Notes under the pieces: model-generated
Databases searched by the model: none
What the model was told of the DNA's origin: nothing
The model's input: only the letters and a program-made list of their open reading frames with translations
Shown here: positions 28,688 through 36,775 of the stretch, in pieces
Position numbering within the stretch: position 1 is the stretch's first letter
Layout of the letters: each line of letters starts with the position of its first letter
Source of the DNA: Bacteroidota bacterium
Lineage (GTDB): Bacteria > Bacteroidota > Bacteroidia > UKL13-3
Reading direction: 5' to 3'
Length of the DNA stretch: 46,475 nucleotides
NCBI GenBank assembly: GCA_947485745.1
Contig: CANKQY010000011.1
Span: 1 to 46,475 of the forward strand
Made by a program: the position numbers and the translations under genes

Positions 28688-30343
28688 GTGAAAATAACCC
28701 TTTCCCAATTAAGTTTTCATACAGGAAACTTTGAAGGTAACACCGCAAAAATGATTAAGGCTATTGAGGAGGCAAAACGCCAGCAATCAGACCTGATCGT
28801 TTTTTCGGAATTAGCTACTTGTGGTTATCCTCCACGAGATTTTCTTGAATTCAAGGATTTTATAAATGAGGCAGAAAAAAGTGTAAAAACCATAGCCGAA
28901 CATTGTATGGGTATTGCTGCCATTGTGGGGTCGCCGAGAATTAACTCAATTATTGCTGGAAAAGATTTATATAACGCGGCCTATTTTTTAGAAGAAGGGA
29001 AAATAAAGCAAATAGTTGACAAAACGCTTTTACCTAATTACGATATTTTTGATGAGTATCGTTATTTTGAACCTAATAAAAATTTCCAAATAGTAAATTT
29101 TAATGGCTTTAAAATAGCCTTAACTATTTGTGAAGATTTATGGAATTTGAATGACAATCCAATGTATGTTACTACTCCAATGGATAATTTAATTAAGTTG
29201 GAACCAGACTTTGTAATAAACATTGCGGCCTCTCCCTTTTCTAAAACTCAAATTGAAGAAAGGAGAAATATATTAATTGGAAATGCAAAAAAGTACCAAT
29301 TACCTATATTTTATATTAACCACATAGGCGCACAAACTCATTTAATATTTGATGGAGGAAGTTGCGTAATCAATAAAGATGGCTCCATTATTGATGCGTT
29401 AAAATCTTTTAAAGAAGATCAAAAGTCATACACAATAAACAAATTAAGTGGCATAAAAATTATTGCTGATACGGATTTGGTTCAAACCGAAATTAGTAGA
29501 AATAAATACCAAGACATTGAGGATGCATTGGTACTTGGGATCAAACAGTATTTTGAAAAGTTAGGATTTTCAAAAGCTATTCTTGGTTTATCAGGTGGCA
29601 TTGATTCTGCGCTTGTAACTTATTTAGCGGAACGGGCACTAGGAAAAGAAAATGTTTGGGCCATTCTTATGCCATCACAATTTAGCAGTAATCATTCTAT
29701 TGATGATAGTATAAAATTGGCTACTAATCTTGGGATAAAACATAATACAATTCCAATTGAAGCTACATTTCAATCGTTTATGGATACGTTAAATCCCTAT
29801 TTTGAAGGCACTACTTTTGGATTAACAGAAGAAAATCTTCAATCTAGAACTAGAGGAGTTTTGTTGATGGGACTAGCTAACAAGTTTGGCTATATTTTAT
29901 TAAACACCAGCAATAAAAGTGAACTAGCGGTTGGATATGGAACTTTATATGGAGATATGTGTGGAGGAATTTCTGTGATTGGAGATTTATATAAAACCGA
30001 AATTTTTGAATTGTGCGAATACATAAATCGAAATGAAGAAATAATTCCTGTAAATATATTAACCAAAGAACCATCTGCAGAGCTGAGACCAGATCAGAAA
30101 GACATTGATAGCTTGCCAGAATATGCTGTTTTAGATAAGATATTATATGCCTATATTGAAGAACGTGAAGGTCCCGCGCAAATTGAGGCATTAGGATTTA
30201 ACAAAGAATTGGTGAAGCGCATTTTAAAAATGGTGAACATGAATGAGTGGAAGCGTTGGCAGGCACCACCGGTTTTAAGGGTTTCAAAAAAGGCATTTGG
30301 GCCCGGAAGGCGATTACCCATATCAGGTAAATACTTAAATTAA
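28688..30343 (+). CDS. nadE: Glutamine-dependent NAD+ synthase
   Basis: Converts nicotinate adenine dinucleotide to NAD+ using ATP and glutamine. The 551-residue product has an N-terminal nitrilase-type glutaminase domain: Glu41 in FSELATCGYPP, a lysine in VDKTLLPNYDIFDEYRYFEP and a cysteine in LTICEDLWNL form the Glu-Lys-Cys triad. The C-terminal ATP-pyrophosphatase domain has LGLSGGIDSALV (P loop) and PSAELRPDQKDIDSLPEY. The start is a GTG, the only one that keeps the conserved MKITLSQLSF start of the glutaminase domain. The final 4 bp overlap the end of the convergent metallophosphoesterase gene. Confidence 0.96.
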   Translation: MKITLSQLSFHTGNFEGNTAKMIKAIEEAKRQQSDLIVFSELATCGYPPRDFLEFKDFINEAEKSVKTIAEHCMGIAAIVGSPRINSIIAGKDLYNAAYFLEEGKIKQIVDKTLLPNYDIFDEYRYFEPNKNFQIVNFNGFKIALTICEDLWNLNDNPMYVTTPMDNLIKLEPDFVINIAASPFSKTQIEERRNILIGNAKKYQLPIFYINHIGAQTHLIFDGGSCVINKDGSIIDALKSFKEDQKSYTINKLSGIKIIADTDLVQTEISRNKYQDIEDALVLGIKQYFEKLGFSKAILGLSGGIDSALVTYLAERALGKENVWAILMPSQFSSNHSIDDSIKLATNLGIKHNTIPIEATFQSFMDTLNPYFEGTTFGLTEENLQSRTRGVLLMGLANKFGYILLNTSNKSELAVGYGTLYGDMCGGISVIGDLYKTEIFELCEYINRNEEIIPVNILTKEPSAELRPDQKDIDSLPEYAVLDKILYAYIEEREGPAQIEALGFNKELVKRILKMVNMNEWKRWQAPPVLRVSKKAFGPGRRLPISGKYLN

Positions 30344-31644
30344 GCCATTCTTGTTAAGGTAAACACAGTAATTTCTGGCATTATTCCAACTCTTCCAGGG
30401 TATCCTAAAAATCCATATCCTCTGTTAACGTATAGCATTTGCTTTTCAATCTTATATAAATCTGCCCAATGAGGATAAATATATTGCGACGGACTCCATC
30501 TAAAATCACCAAGTTCAATACCAAATTGAAAGCCATGTGTATGACCAGACAAGGTTAAATCAATGTCTTGGTGTTTTTTAGAAATGATGGTATCGAAATG
30601 ACTAGGATCATGTGATAATAATATTTTTACAGGCACGTCTTGCATTCCTGCTATTGCTTTATCTATATCTCCAAACTTTTGGAATCTTCCTCTATCACCC
30701 CAATTTTCTACTCCAATTAAGGCGATTTTTTTGTTCTCCTTTTCCAAAAGAACATGTTCATTGCGCATTAAATTCCAACCCATAGATTTATGTATATCCA
30801 CTAAGTCTTGTAAATTTTTACTTTTTTCCTCAGGCGATTTCCAATCAGTTACATAATCTCCGTAATCATGGTTGCCTAGAATAGAATGAACCCCCATTGG
30901 CGCTTTTATTTCCGAAAACATCTCGGCCCAATCATTGGCCTCGTTTGTTCTGTTATTGACAAAATCGCCTGTAAAAACTGCTAAATGTGCTTTTTGCTCT
31001 TTGATTAATTTAATACCTCTATAAACAGCATCTTTATCAAAAAAACTTCCACAATGAACATCTGAAATTTGAAGAATTTTAATTCCATCAAAAGCTTCCG
31101 GCAAATTGGGCAATACAAGATTTACACGTCTAACTTGATAGTTATAGGCCCCAGAAACCAAACCACGGGAGAGCAGGATAAAGGGCGCAGCACCAGCAAC
31201 CAAACCCGCGCGGGCAATAAATTGGGACCTACTTATTTTTTTCTCATCAGATTCAATAGATTCCTTCATTTCTTCTTCTGCAACATCTTCAGATCTATTT
31301 AAAAATGTGCGTTCAATACCTCTCCAAATCCAAGTAAACAATCGCTTAATATCATCAATTACAATGAATACAAAAGTTACTAATTTTGAGGCATAGACAA
31401 TAAAAAAGAATGCCATATAGTAAGTTCTGAAAAGCCTATTTGTTTCCAAAAAATTATTGAAAAGGGAAACCAAACTAATTGTAAACAAAAACACTGGAAT
31501 GGCCCAGTAAAGTAATTTAATAGTTTTTTGATACCAAATAGGTCGGTCTTTAATTAGCACCCTGATAGCCTGCCATAAGTATAAATCTAATAAAACAATA
31601 AATATGGTAACCCCTAAAAACATCTTCAACCTAAAAGACTGCAT
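30340..31644 (-). CDS. Membrane-anchored metallophosphoesterase
   Basis: A calcineurin-like phosphoesterase of 434 residues with three predicted membrane segments (about 9-29, 43-63 and 73-97). A charged linker rich in Glu/Lys (117-140) follows, then a hydrophobic SRSQFIARAGLVAGAAPFIL stretch. The catalytic domain has the two-metal motifs DVH (195-197), GDFVNN (226-231), GNHD (257-260), LSHDPSHFD and GHTH (near 375). It resembles YkuE/YaeI-type phosphoesterases, some of which act on lipid or UDP-sugar diphosphates; the substrate here is unknown. The gene overlaps the nadE stop by 4 bp on the opposite strand. Confidence 0.9.
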   Translation of the reverse strand: MQSFRLKMFLGVTIFIVLLDLYLWQAIRVLIKDRPIWYQKTIKLLYWAIPVFLFTISLVSLFNNFLETNRLFRTYYMAFFFIVYASKLVTFVFIVIDDIKRLFTWIWRGIERTFLNRSEDVAEEEMKESIESDEKKISRSQFIARAGLVAGAAPFILLSRGLVSGAYNYQVRRVNLVLPNLPEAFDGIKILQISDVHCGSFFDKDAVYRGIKLIKEQKAHLAVFTGDFVNNRTNEANDWAEMFSEIKAPMGVHSILGNHDYGDYVTDWKSPEEKSKNLQDLVDIHKSMGWNLMRNEHVLLEKENKKIALIGVENWGDRGRFQKFGDIDKAIAGMQDVPVKILLSHDPSHFDTIISKKHQDIDLTLSGHTHGFQFGIELGDFRWSPSQYIYPHWADLYKIEKQMLYVNRGYGFLGYPGRVGIMPEITVFTLTRMA

Positions 31645-31809
31645 ATTGTATAATTATTAACACTCCAAATAACAAAAGAAAAGCAAGATTGTTCCTACAA
31701 TGATAGAAAGGAATTAAGGATAATGCATAAATAGATTTCCTCATTTTTAAACATAATCAAGAAAAAAATTTGAATTTGCAGAGAATCTAAATTTCTTTAG
31801 TAAAATTGC

Positions 31810-32553
31810 ATGGGTTATATGGGTAAAACAAGTAAAGCATTCATTAAAAAATTAGTACAATTGAAAGATTTCATTTGGCGGATGGCCATACTTTCTTTTC
31901 AGGTAAGCTTGTTTTTCATTATCATATATAGAATGCTACCCGTTCCAATTACACCTCTTCCGCTCGTAAGGGTATTTGAGCAGGCATTTGGCGACGATCC
32001 AGTTAGGTTAAATAAAGATTGGGAAAGCATTGAGAGTTTAGGCAAAAATATCTGTTTGGCTAGTTTAACTTCTGAAGACCCTAAATTTTTCCAGCATCAC
32101 GGTTTTGATTTTGAGCAAATAATTGAATCATTAAAGAAAAGTTTTGATAAGGGAAAAAGACCAAGAGGTGCTAGTACTATTAGCCAGCAAACTGCTAAAA
32201 ACTTGTTTTTTACTCCATCTAGGAGTTGGATTAGAAAAGGCCTGGAAGTATATGTTACCGTTGCGCTAGAATTATTTTGGACAAAGAAAAGGATTTTGGA
32301 AGTTTACCTGAATATTATTGAAATGGGCAATGGAATTTATGGTGCAGAGGCAGCAGCATTATTTTACTTCAATAAATCGTCTTTAAATTTAACTACGCGC
32401 GAGGCAGCAGCAATTGCTGCATGTTACCCAAATCCAAGAAGGTGGAAGGCAAATAAACCATCGAAATACATAAGAAGGAAACAAGAACTCATTGTAAGGT
32501 ATATGTACAAAATTGGTCCTTTACCGTGGGAGAGGAAGTCAAAAAAGAGGTAA
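31810..32553 (+). CDS. mtgA: Monofunctional peptidoglycan glycosyltransferase
   Basis: Polymerises lipid II into glycan strands at the outer face of the inner membrane. The 247-residue product has one membrane segment (about 25-42) and a GT51 domain. The catalytic glutamate is Glu89 in LTSEDPKFFQHHGFD. The second motif is GASTISQQTAKNLFF (about 119-133), followed by RKGLEVYVTVALELFWTKKRILEVYLNIIEMG and the FNKSS-type region. There is no transpeptidase domain, so it is the monofunctional type. An ATG three codons downstream is an alternative start. A strong bidirectional terminator follows. Confidence 0.95.
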   Translation: MGYMGKTSKAFIKKLVQLKDFIWRMAILSFQVSLFFIIIYRMLPVPITPLPLVRVFEQAFGDDPVRLNKDWESIESLGKNICLASLTSEDPKFFQHHGFDFEQIIESLKKSFDKGKRPRGASTISQQTAKNLFFTPSRSWIRKGLEVYVTVALELFWTKKRILEVYLNIIEMGNGIYGAEAAALFYFNKSSLNLTTREAAAIAACYPNPRRWKANKPSKYIRRKQELIVRYMYKIGPLPWERKSKKR

Positions 32554-32592
32554 AAAAAGTACTCCTTACAAATTTGTAAGGAGTACTTTTTT
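32552..32592. terminator. Bidirectional terminator, perfect 28-bp palindrome
   Basis: Positions 32559-32586 read the same on both strands (14-base half-sites, centre between 32572 and 32573). They are flanked by seven A on the left and six T on the right. It lies between the convergent mtgA (ends 32553) and the OmpA-family gene (ends 32591) and can terminate both. Confidence 0.92.
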
Positions 32593-34093
32593 ATTTATTA
32601 TCTCTTAGATTCTGGTCACCAAGCCTAGGCCGACGTTTTTGAACAGGTCTAATAATCCTAAATTCTACTTTTCTATCTAAGCCTTCAGTGCTCATTTGAT
32701 ATTTTTGAACATATGGGTCTTTTGAAGAAAAAACGAGCATTCTATCTTTATCAATTTCGTATACTTTGAACAATTTCCTTTTAACCTCCAATGCTCTTCT
32801 TTCTGCCAAAGTTAGTTGAGTTAAATTAGGCTTATTGTTATCGGCATGCCCAATTATTACTAATTTAGCGGAAGTATCAACCAGAAGAATCCTCGCTATT
32901 TGCTGTAACAAATTATATTGCTCAACATGCACCGTAAAATGATTTGGAGGGAAGATAATTGTTGGTAAACCATAACCACTTTTACTTATAGTAACAAATT
33001 CTGTTTGAGGTATAGAATCATTTAATTTGTATATTAGCTCTGATGAATCATTATAACCGTTACCACCGGCAATACCTGAAGGGAAATATAAGCCAACAGA
33101 TTTATTAAAACCATATGGATCTGGATCTATTGAATCTGGAATACCATCATCATCACTGTCTAGGGTAACACCTTTGGCATCAACCTTAAAGCCTGGTTTT
33201 GTTTCCTTTTCTTTATCCAGGTAATCAGGAATACCATCTTGATCAGTGTCTAATTTCATGGCTTCAGCCTCATCTTTGGCGTTTTTCAATTCACGATAGA
33301 TTTTATCTACGGGGTTACTCCAATCAATATGTGTAGGTTGATTTTTACTAGTGATATTATAAACGATACTAGCCACAAAATAACCATTACCATCTTGCAA
33401 GGTACCAGATTGTGGTGCCAAATCAAGGTTGTCATTTGTACCAATATTATAATTAAACTCACACCCAATATCTATATTTTTGGTTACTTTTCTTTTGTAG
33501 CCGAAGGTTAATGGCAAAACAAGGAAAGATTCGTTAATTGTGCGCGTAACACCTGATGGAGTATCAGGGTTTTGTCTAGAGCCGTTTATAGATTCCCTGC
33601 TTAAACCAAAACCAAAATAAAAATTATTTTTCGGAAAACTTTGACGAAAATCAACTCCACCTAAATTAAACAATAGTTGCAAATTGATATTGCTGACATC
33701 TGTTTTAAAGTAGGAGTTGGTAACACCATTTTTAGAGTCTGGGCCACCGGAGAATTGACCTTGAAGATATTGCAAACGTAAACCCATGATGTGGCTAAAT
33801 GAATATTTAGCAAAAAAGCCAAATCCGGGATATATTGCATCGGCCTTTACATCCCCAGAAAAAAAAGTCATACCAAAATTAACTCCAAGTGCCACTTTAC
33901 CATAACTGGTCTCTGGAATAATATTCATGGTATCGGAATCCTTTTTGGGTTTAGGTTTACCTTTTCCAGAATCGTTTAGCACGCTCATATCTGGCGCATC
34001 TAGCTTCCCTTCCGACCCTTTTTGGGGCGTGTTTTGAGCCAAAGAAATAGTGGCAAACAAAACTAAAAATGATATAAAAAAATTGGCTCTCAT
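32591..34093 (-). CDS. OmpA-family outer-membrane protein with calcium-binding repeats
   Basis: The 500-residue product has a signal peptide (ending SLAQ, residue 20) and an eight-strand-like barrel region (about 45-255). Thrombospondin type 3-like repeats follow (DTDQDGIPDYLD and DSDDDGIPDSIDPDP, about 280-325). A C-terminal OmpA domain binds peptidoglycan: LVIIGHADNNKPNLTQLTLAERRA, then VFSSKDPYVQKY. The barrel ends in THIDWSNPVDKIY, a motif shared with the upstream gene. It probably ties the outer membrane to the cell wall. Its start is 87 bp after the end of the SPOR-domain gene, so the two may share a transcript. Confidence 0.9.
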   Translation of the reverse strand: MRANFFISFLVLFATISLAQNTPQKGSEGKLDAPDMSVLNDSGKGKPKPKKDSDTMNIIPETSYGKVALGVNFGMTFFSGDVKADAIYPGFGFFAKYSFSHIMGLRLQYLQGQFSGGPDSKNGVTNSYFKTDVSNINLQLLFNLGGVDFRQSFPKNNFYFGFGLSRESINGSRQNPDTPSGVTRTINESFLVLPLTFGYKRKVTKNIDIGCEFNYNIGTNDNLDLAPQSGTLQDGNGYFVASIVYNITSKNQPTHIDWSNPVDKIYRELKNAKDEAEAMKLDTDQDGIPDYLDKEKETKPGFKVDAKGVTLDSDDDGIPDSIDPDPYGFNKSVGLYFPSGIAGGNGYNDSSELIYKLNDSIPQTEFVTISKSGYGLPTIIFPPNHFTVHVEQYNLLQQIARILLVDTSAKLVIIGHADNNKPNLTQLTLAERRALEVKRKLFKVYEIDKDRMLVFSSKDPYVQKYQMSTEGLDRKVEFRIIRPVQKRRPRLGDQNLRDNK

Positions 34094-34180
34094 AAAATGG
34101 GACTTTGCATTTTAAAATATCTGCTAAGTTACCTCATTATGCGAGAACCAATAAATTTCTATTAGTCAGTTATCTACAGA

Positions 34181-36112
34181 CTATTGTTTATTGTACATAT
34201 AAATCCAAGAATCTGCATCAATTTCTTTTCTAGCTCTTCTTAATGATTTCAATGCTTCGTTTTTATCCTCAGTAGAAATGATAGACATTCTCAACATTTT
34301 AGAGTTAGCAGAGCTTCTGTATATGCTAGGCTCAAATCCTTTGTTCTCCAAACGAGCCTGGTTAGCAAGGGCAACAGATAATTTGTTAACACTATAACAT
34401 GCTACAATTACATTGTATTTAGAGGGTGGAGGGGTAACATCATCATTAGCAACATAAGGTTTTGGATCTCGCGTAACAACAGGTGCTGGAGGTGTTGGAA
34501 CTGCTTGAGGTATTTGAGGTGCTGGTGCTACTGGAGGTGTTTTTGGAGTTTGTTCTGGAGTTGGAACAATTGCTTCAACAGGCTTAGGAGCTGGCACGGA
34601 ATCAACAACCGCAGTTACTAGAACAGGCTCTGGTGCAGAAACAATCACCATTCTAGCAGTATCAATATTAGGCTCTTGAACTATTGGCTTTTCAATTACA
34701 GGTAATTGCTCAATGGTGGTTGTCTTATCTCTAAAATTATTATAATTTTGATAAGCCCAATCAATATGCACCTTGTCTTTGGTGGTTCCAATTTTATAAG
34801 TAACACCGGTATGTAGGTATAAACTACTGTTTAAAGTTGCCTTTGACCCACCTTGATCAATATATTTTGATTGGGTATAATTTAGATCAGCACCTGCTAT
34901 AAAATCAAACATATAATTGATGTATTTTCTAGCTTCGTAACCAATAATTATTGTTTGTATACCTGGACTTTTAAATAATTTCAAATCTTTAGTACTAGAG
35001 CCATCAGCAAAAGTTGCATCACCTATAGCGGTGGTAAAACCGGCTCCCAAAATAGCATAATGGTTCCAATCTTTCATTGCTTGCGGCTCACCACCTAAAT
35101 TTCGCACGTTAAAAAAAGCACGTAAACTATATTGGCTTAATTTGGTTTTAAATTCTTTTACAGCATCTGGTGTTCCTTTTTTCGGTGTTCCAGAAATATC
35201 TTGATCACCTGCTACCCCACCACGAGTATAATTAAATTGTAAACCCATTGAACTAGTGAAAGAGTGTCTTAAACCTAAACCGAACATTCCTGTAAAATTA
35301 TATCCAACAGGTGTAAACAATATAGGAACGCCAATGGTACCATCAAGAGCCCATTTGCTATACAATTTTTGACTTTCTTTTGGATCTTGAATATTTTTAT
35401 GGCGCCAATCCACCAAATTATTCCAAGGTTTGGCGCCAAATTTTATACTTACACCTGCGTAGAAATTAAGATAATTGTCTAATTTCGGATTTGATTTTTC
35501 CTTTAACCCATCTAAAGAGTATGTTTCACAAATATGGTATTCCATGCCGCCGTATAAATCTAAATTAGCATTGATATAATAACGTGTGCCCAAACCTATT
35601 TGGTAATCTCTGTAAGGTTTCCCGAATTCAGTTGATTGTGAATTGACTCCATTCGCTAATTGTAACGAGGGCTTATAAAAATTATAACTAACACCCAAAT
35701 TCAAAAAAGGCAACCACTTGCTTTCTGGTCTTTTATTTATACCAAAAATATTATAGAGGTTATAGTAAACTACTGCTCCTAGACCATAAACTGGCGTTCT
35801 GTATCTTATAACATCTGAAGCAGTTCCGTCTAGAGTTGGTTTTGGCGAATTGCCTGTTGCGTTATTATAAAAAGTATTCGAACTTAATTTTGCCTCTAAG
35901 GACCAAGTTTTGTTAAATGAATACCGCACAGAAGCACCATAAATACCTATCGGTTTTGACTTTACACTAAAAAATGTAATAGGCACACCCAATCCTATAC
36001 CTACAGACAATTTCTTGGGTTGGCTTTGAGCAAAAATATTCATTGAAATACAGAGAAGCAAGACAGATAAAGAGCCTATTCTCCTGTATATTGAGTAATT
36101 TTTAATTGTCAT
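34181..36112 (-). CDS. Double beta-barrel outer-membrane protein with SPOR domain
   Basis: The 643-residue product has a signal peptide ending about IFAQ (residue 29). Two similar barrel modules follow (about 35-237 and 255-452). Each starts with a GVPI-x-F motif and ends in a V/I-D-W motif. A proline-rich linker (about 495-565) leads to a C-terminal SPOR domain (YNVIVACYSVNKLSVALANQ onward), which in other proteins binds peptidoglycan strands lacking stem peptides. The reading frame continues 28 codons upstream, but the start at 36112 gives the proper signal sequence. A TATTTTTG -7-like element lies at 36130-36137 on this strand. The function is unknown; a wall-linked outer-membrane role is inferred. 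Confidence 0.82.
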   Translation of the reverse strand: MTIKNYSIYRRIGSLSVLLLCISMNIFAQSQPKKLSVGIGLGVPITFFSVKSKPIGIYGASVRYSFNKTWSLEAKLSSNTFYNNATGNSPKPTLDGTASDVIRYRTPVYGLGAVVYYNLYNIFGINKRPESKWLPFLNLGVSYNFYKPSLQLANGVNSQSTEFGKPYRDYQIGLGTRYYINANLDLYGGMEYHICETYSLDGLKEKSNPKLDNYLNFYAGVSIKFGAKPWNNLVDWRHKNIQDPKESQKLYSKWALDGTIGVPILFTPVGYNFTGMFGLGLRHSFTSSMGLQFNYTRGGVAGDQDISGTPKKGTPDAVKEFKTKLSQYSLRAFFNVRNLGGEPQAMKDWNHYAILGAGFTTAIGDATFADGSSTKDLKLFKSPGIQTIIIGYEARKYINYMFDFIAGADLNYTQSKYIDQGGSKATLNSSLYLHTGVTYKIGTTKDKVHIDWAYQNYNNFRDKTTTIEQLPVIEKPIVQEPNIDTARMVIVSAPEPVLVTAVVDSVPAPKPVEAIVPTPEQTPKTPPVAPAPQIPQAVPTPPAPVVTRDPKPYVANDDVTPPPSKYNVIVACYSVNKLSVALANQARLENKGFEPSIYRSSANSKMLRMSIISTEDKNEALKSLRRARKEIDADSWIYMYNKQ

Positions 36113-36211
36113 AGATTGTAAGTATATTTCAAAAATAATAATTACTATTCGTTTAAAAAAGAAAAAAATCTTTAATCGAAAAGCATTATTAGGCAAATAA
36201 TATAACCAAGC

Positions 36212-36775
36212 ATGGATTCAATCAAAACACAAAATAACGCTTTAAACCGCTTATCTAAAGAAAGCTTCAAGTCATCTTTGAAGTCTGACATTCATATCAT
36301 TTTAGATAACCTAAGAAGCGGAAACAATATTGGTTCTATCTTTAGGAGTTCAGACGCCTTTAGGATAAAAAGCATATACATATCAGGGAGTTCCGCCATC
36401 CCTCCTAACAAAGAAATCTTAAAAACAGCCCTTGGAGCAACTGAAACAATAGACTGGGAATACATCGAAAATCCAATAGAAATAGTTAAAAATTTACAAG
36501 AAAATGGAGTTAAGGTATTTGCCATTGAACAAGCTTCTAATAGTATCCTTTTGAATCAATTTTTCATTAAATCGCAAGAACCAATAGCCTTAATTTTCGG
36601 AAATGAGGTGGAGGGCGTTAGTCAGGAATTGATAAATATTTGTAACGGATGCATAGAAATCCCTCAATTTGGGACCAAGCATTCTTTAAATGTGGCAGTT
36701 TCTTCTGGTATTGTTTTATGGCATTTAACCAATCAATTACTAAACCAAGAAGAACAAACTAATCTTCACAAATAG
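36212..36775 (+). CDS. TrmH/SpoU-family RNA 2'-O-methyltransferase
   Basis: A SAM-dependent SPOUT enzyme of 187 residues. All three family motifs are present: motif 1 LDNLRSGNNIGSIFRSSDAF (31-50), motif 2 ALIFGNEVEGVSQE (126-139) and motif 3 EIPQFGTKHSLNVAVSSGIV (149-168). The trefoil-knot SAM site is formed by motifs 2 and 3. Without a substrate-binding extension, the RNA target (tRNA Gm18 or rRNA) cannot be decided. Its 3' end overlaps the end of the convergent bshC by 17 bp. Confidence 0.93.
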   Translation: MDSIKTQNNALNRLSKESFKSSLKSDIHIILDNLRSGNNIGSIFRSSDAFRIKSIYISGSSAIPPNKEILKTALGATETIDWEYIENPIEIVKNLQENGVKVFAIEQASNSILLNQFFIKSQEPIALIFGNEVEGVSQELINICNGCIEIPQFGTKHSLNVAVSSGIVLWHLTNQLLNQEEQTNLHK

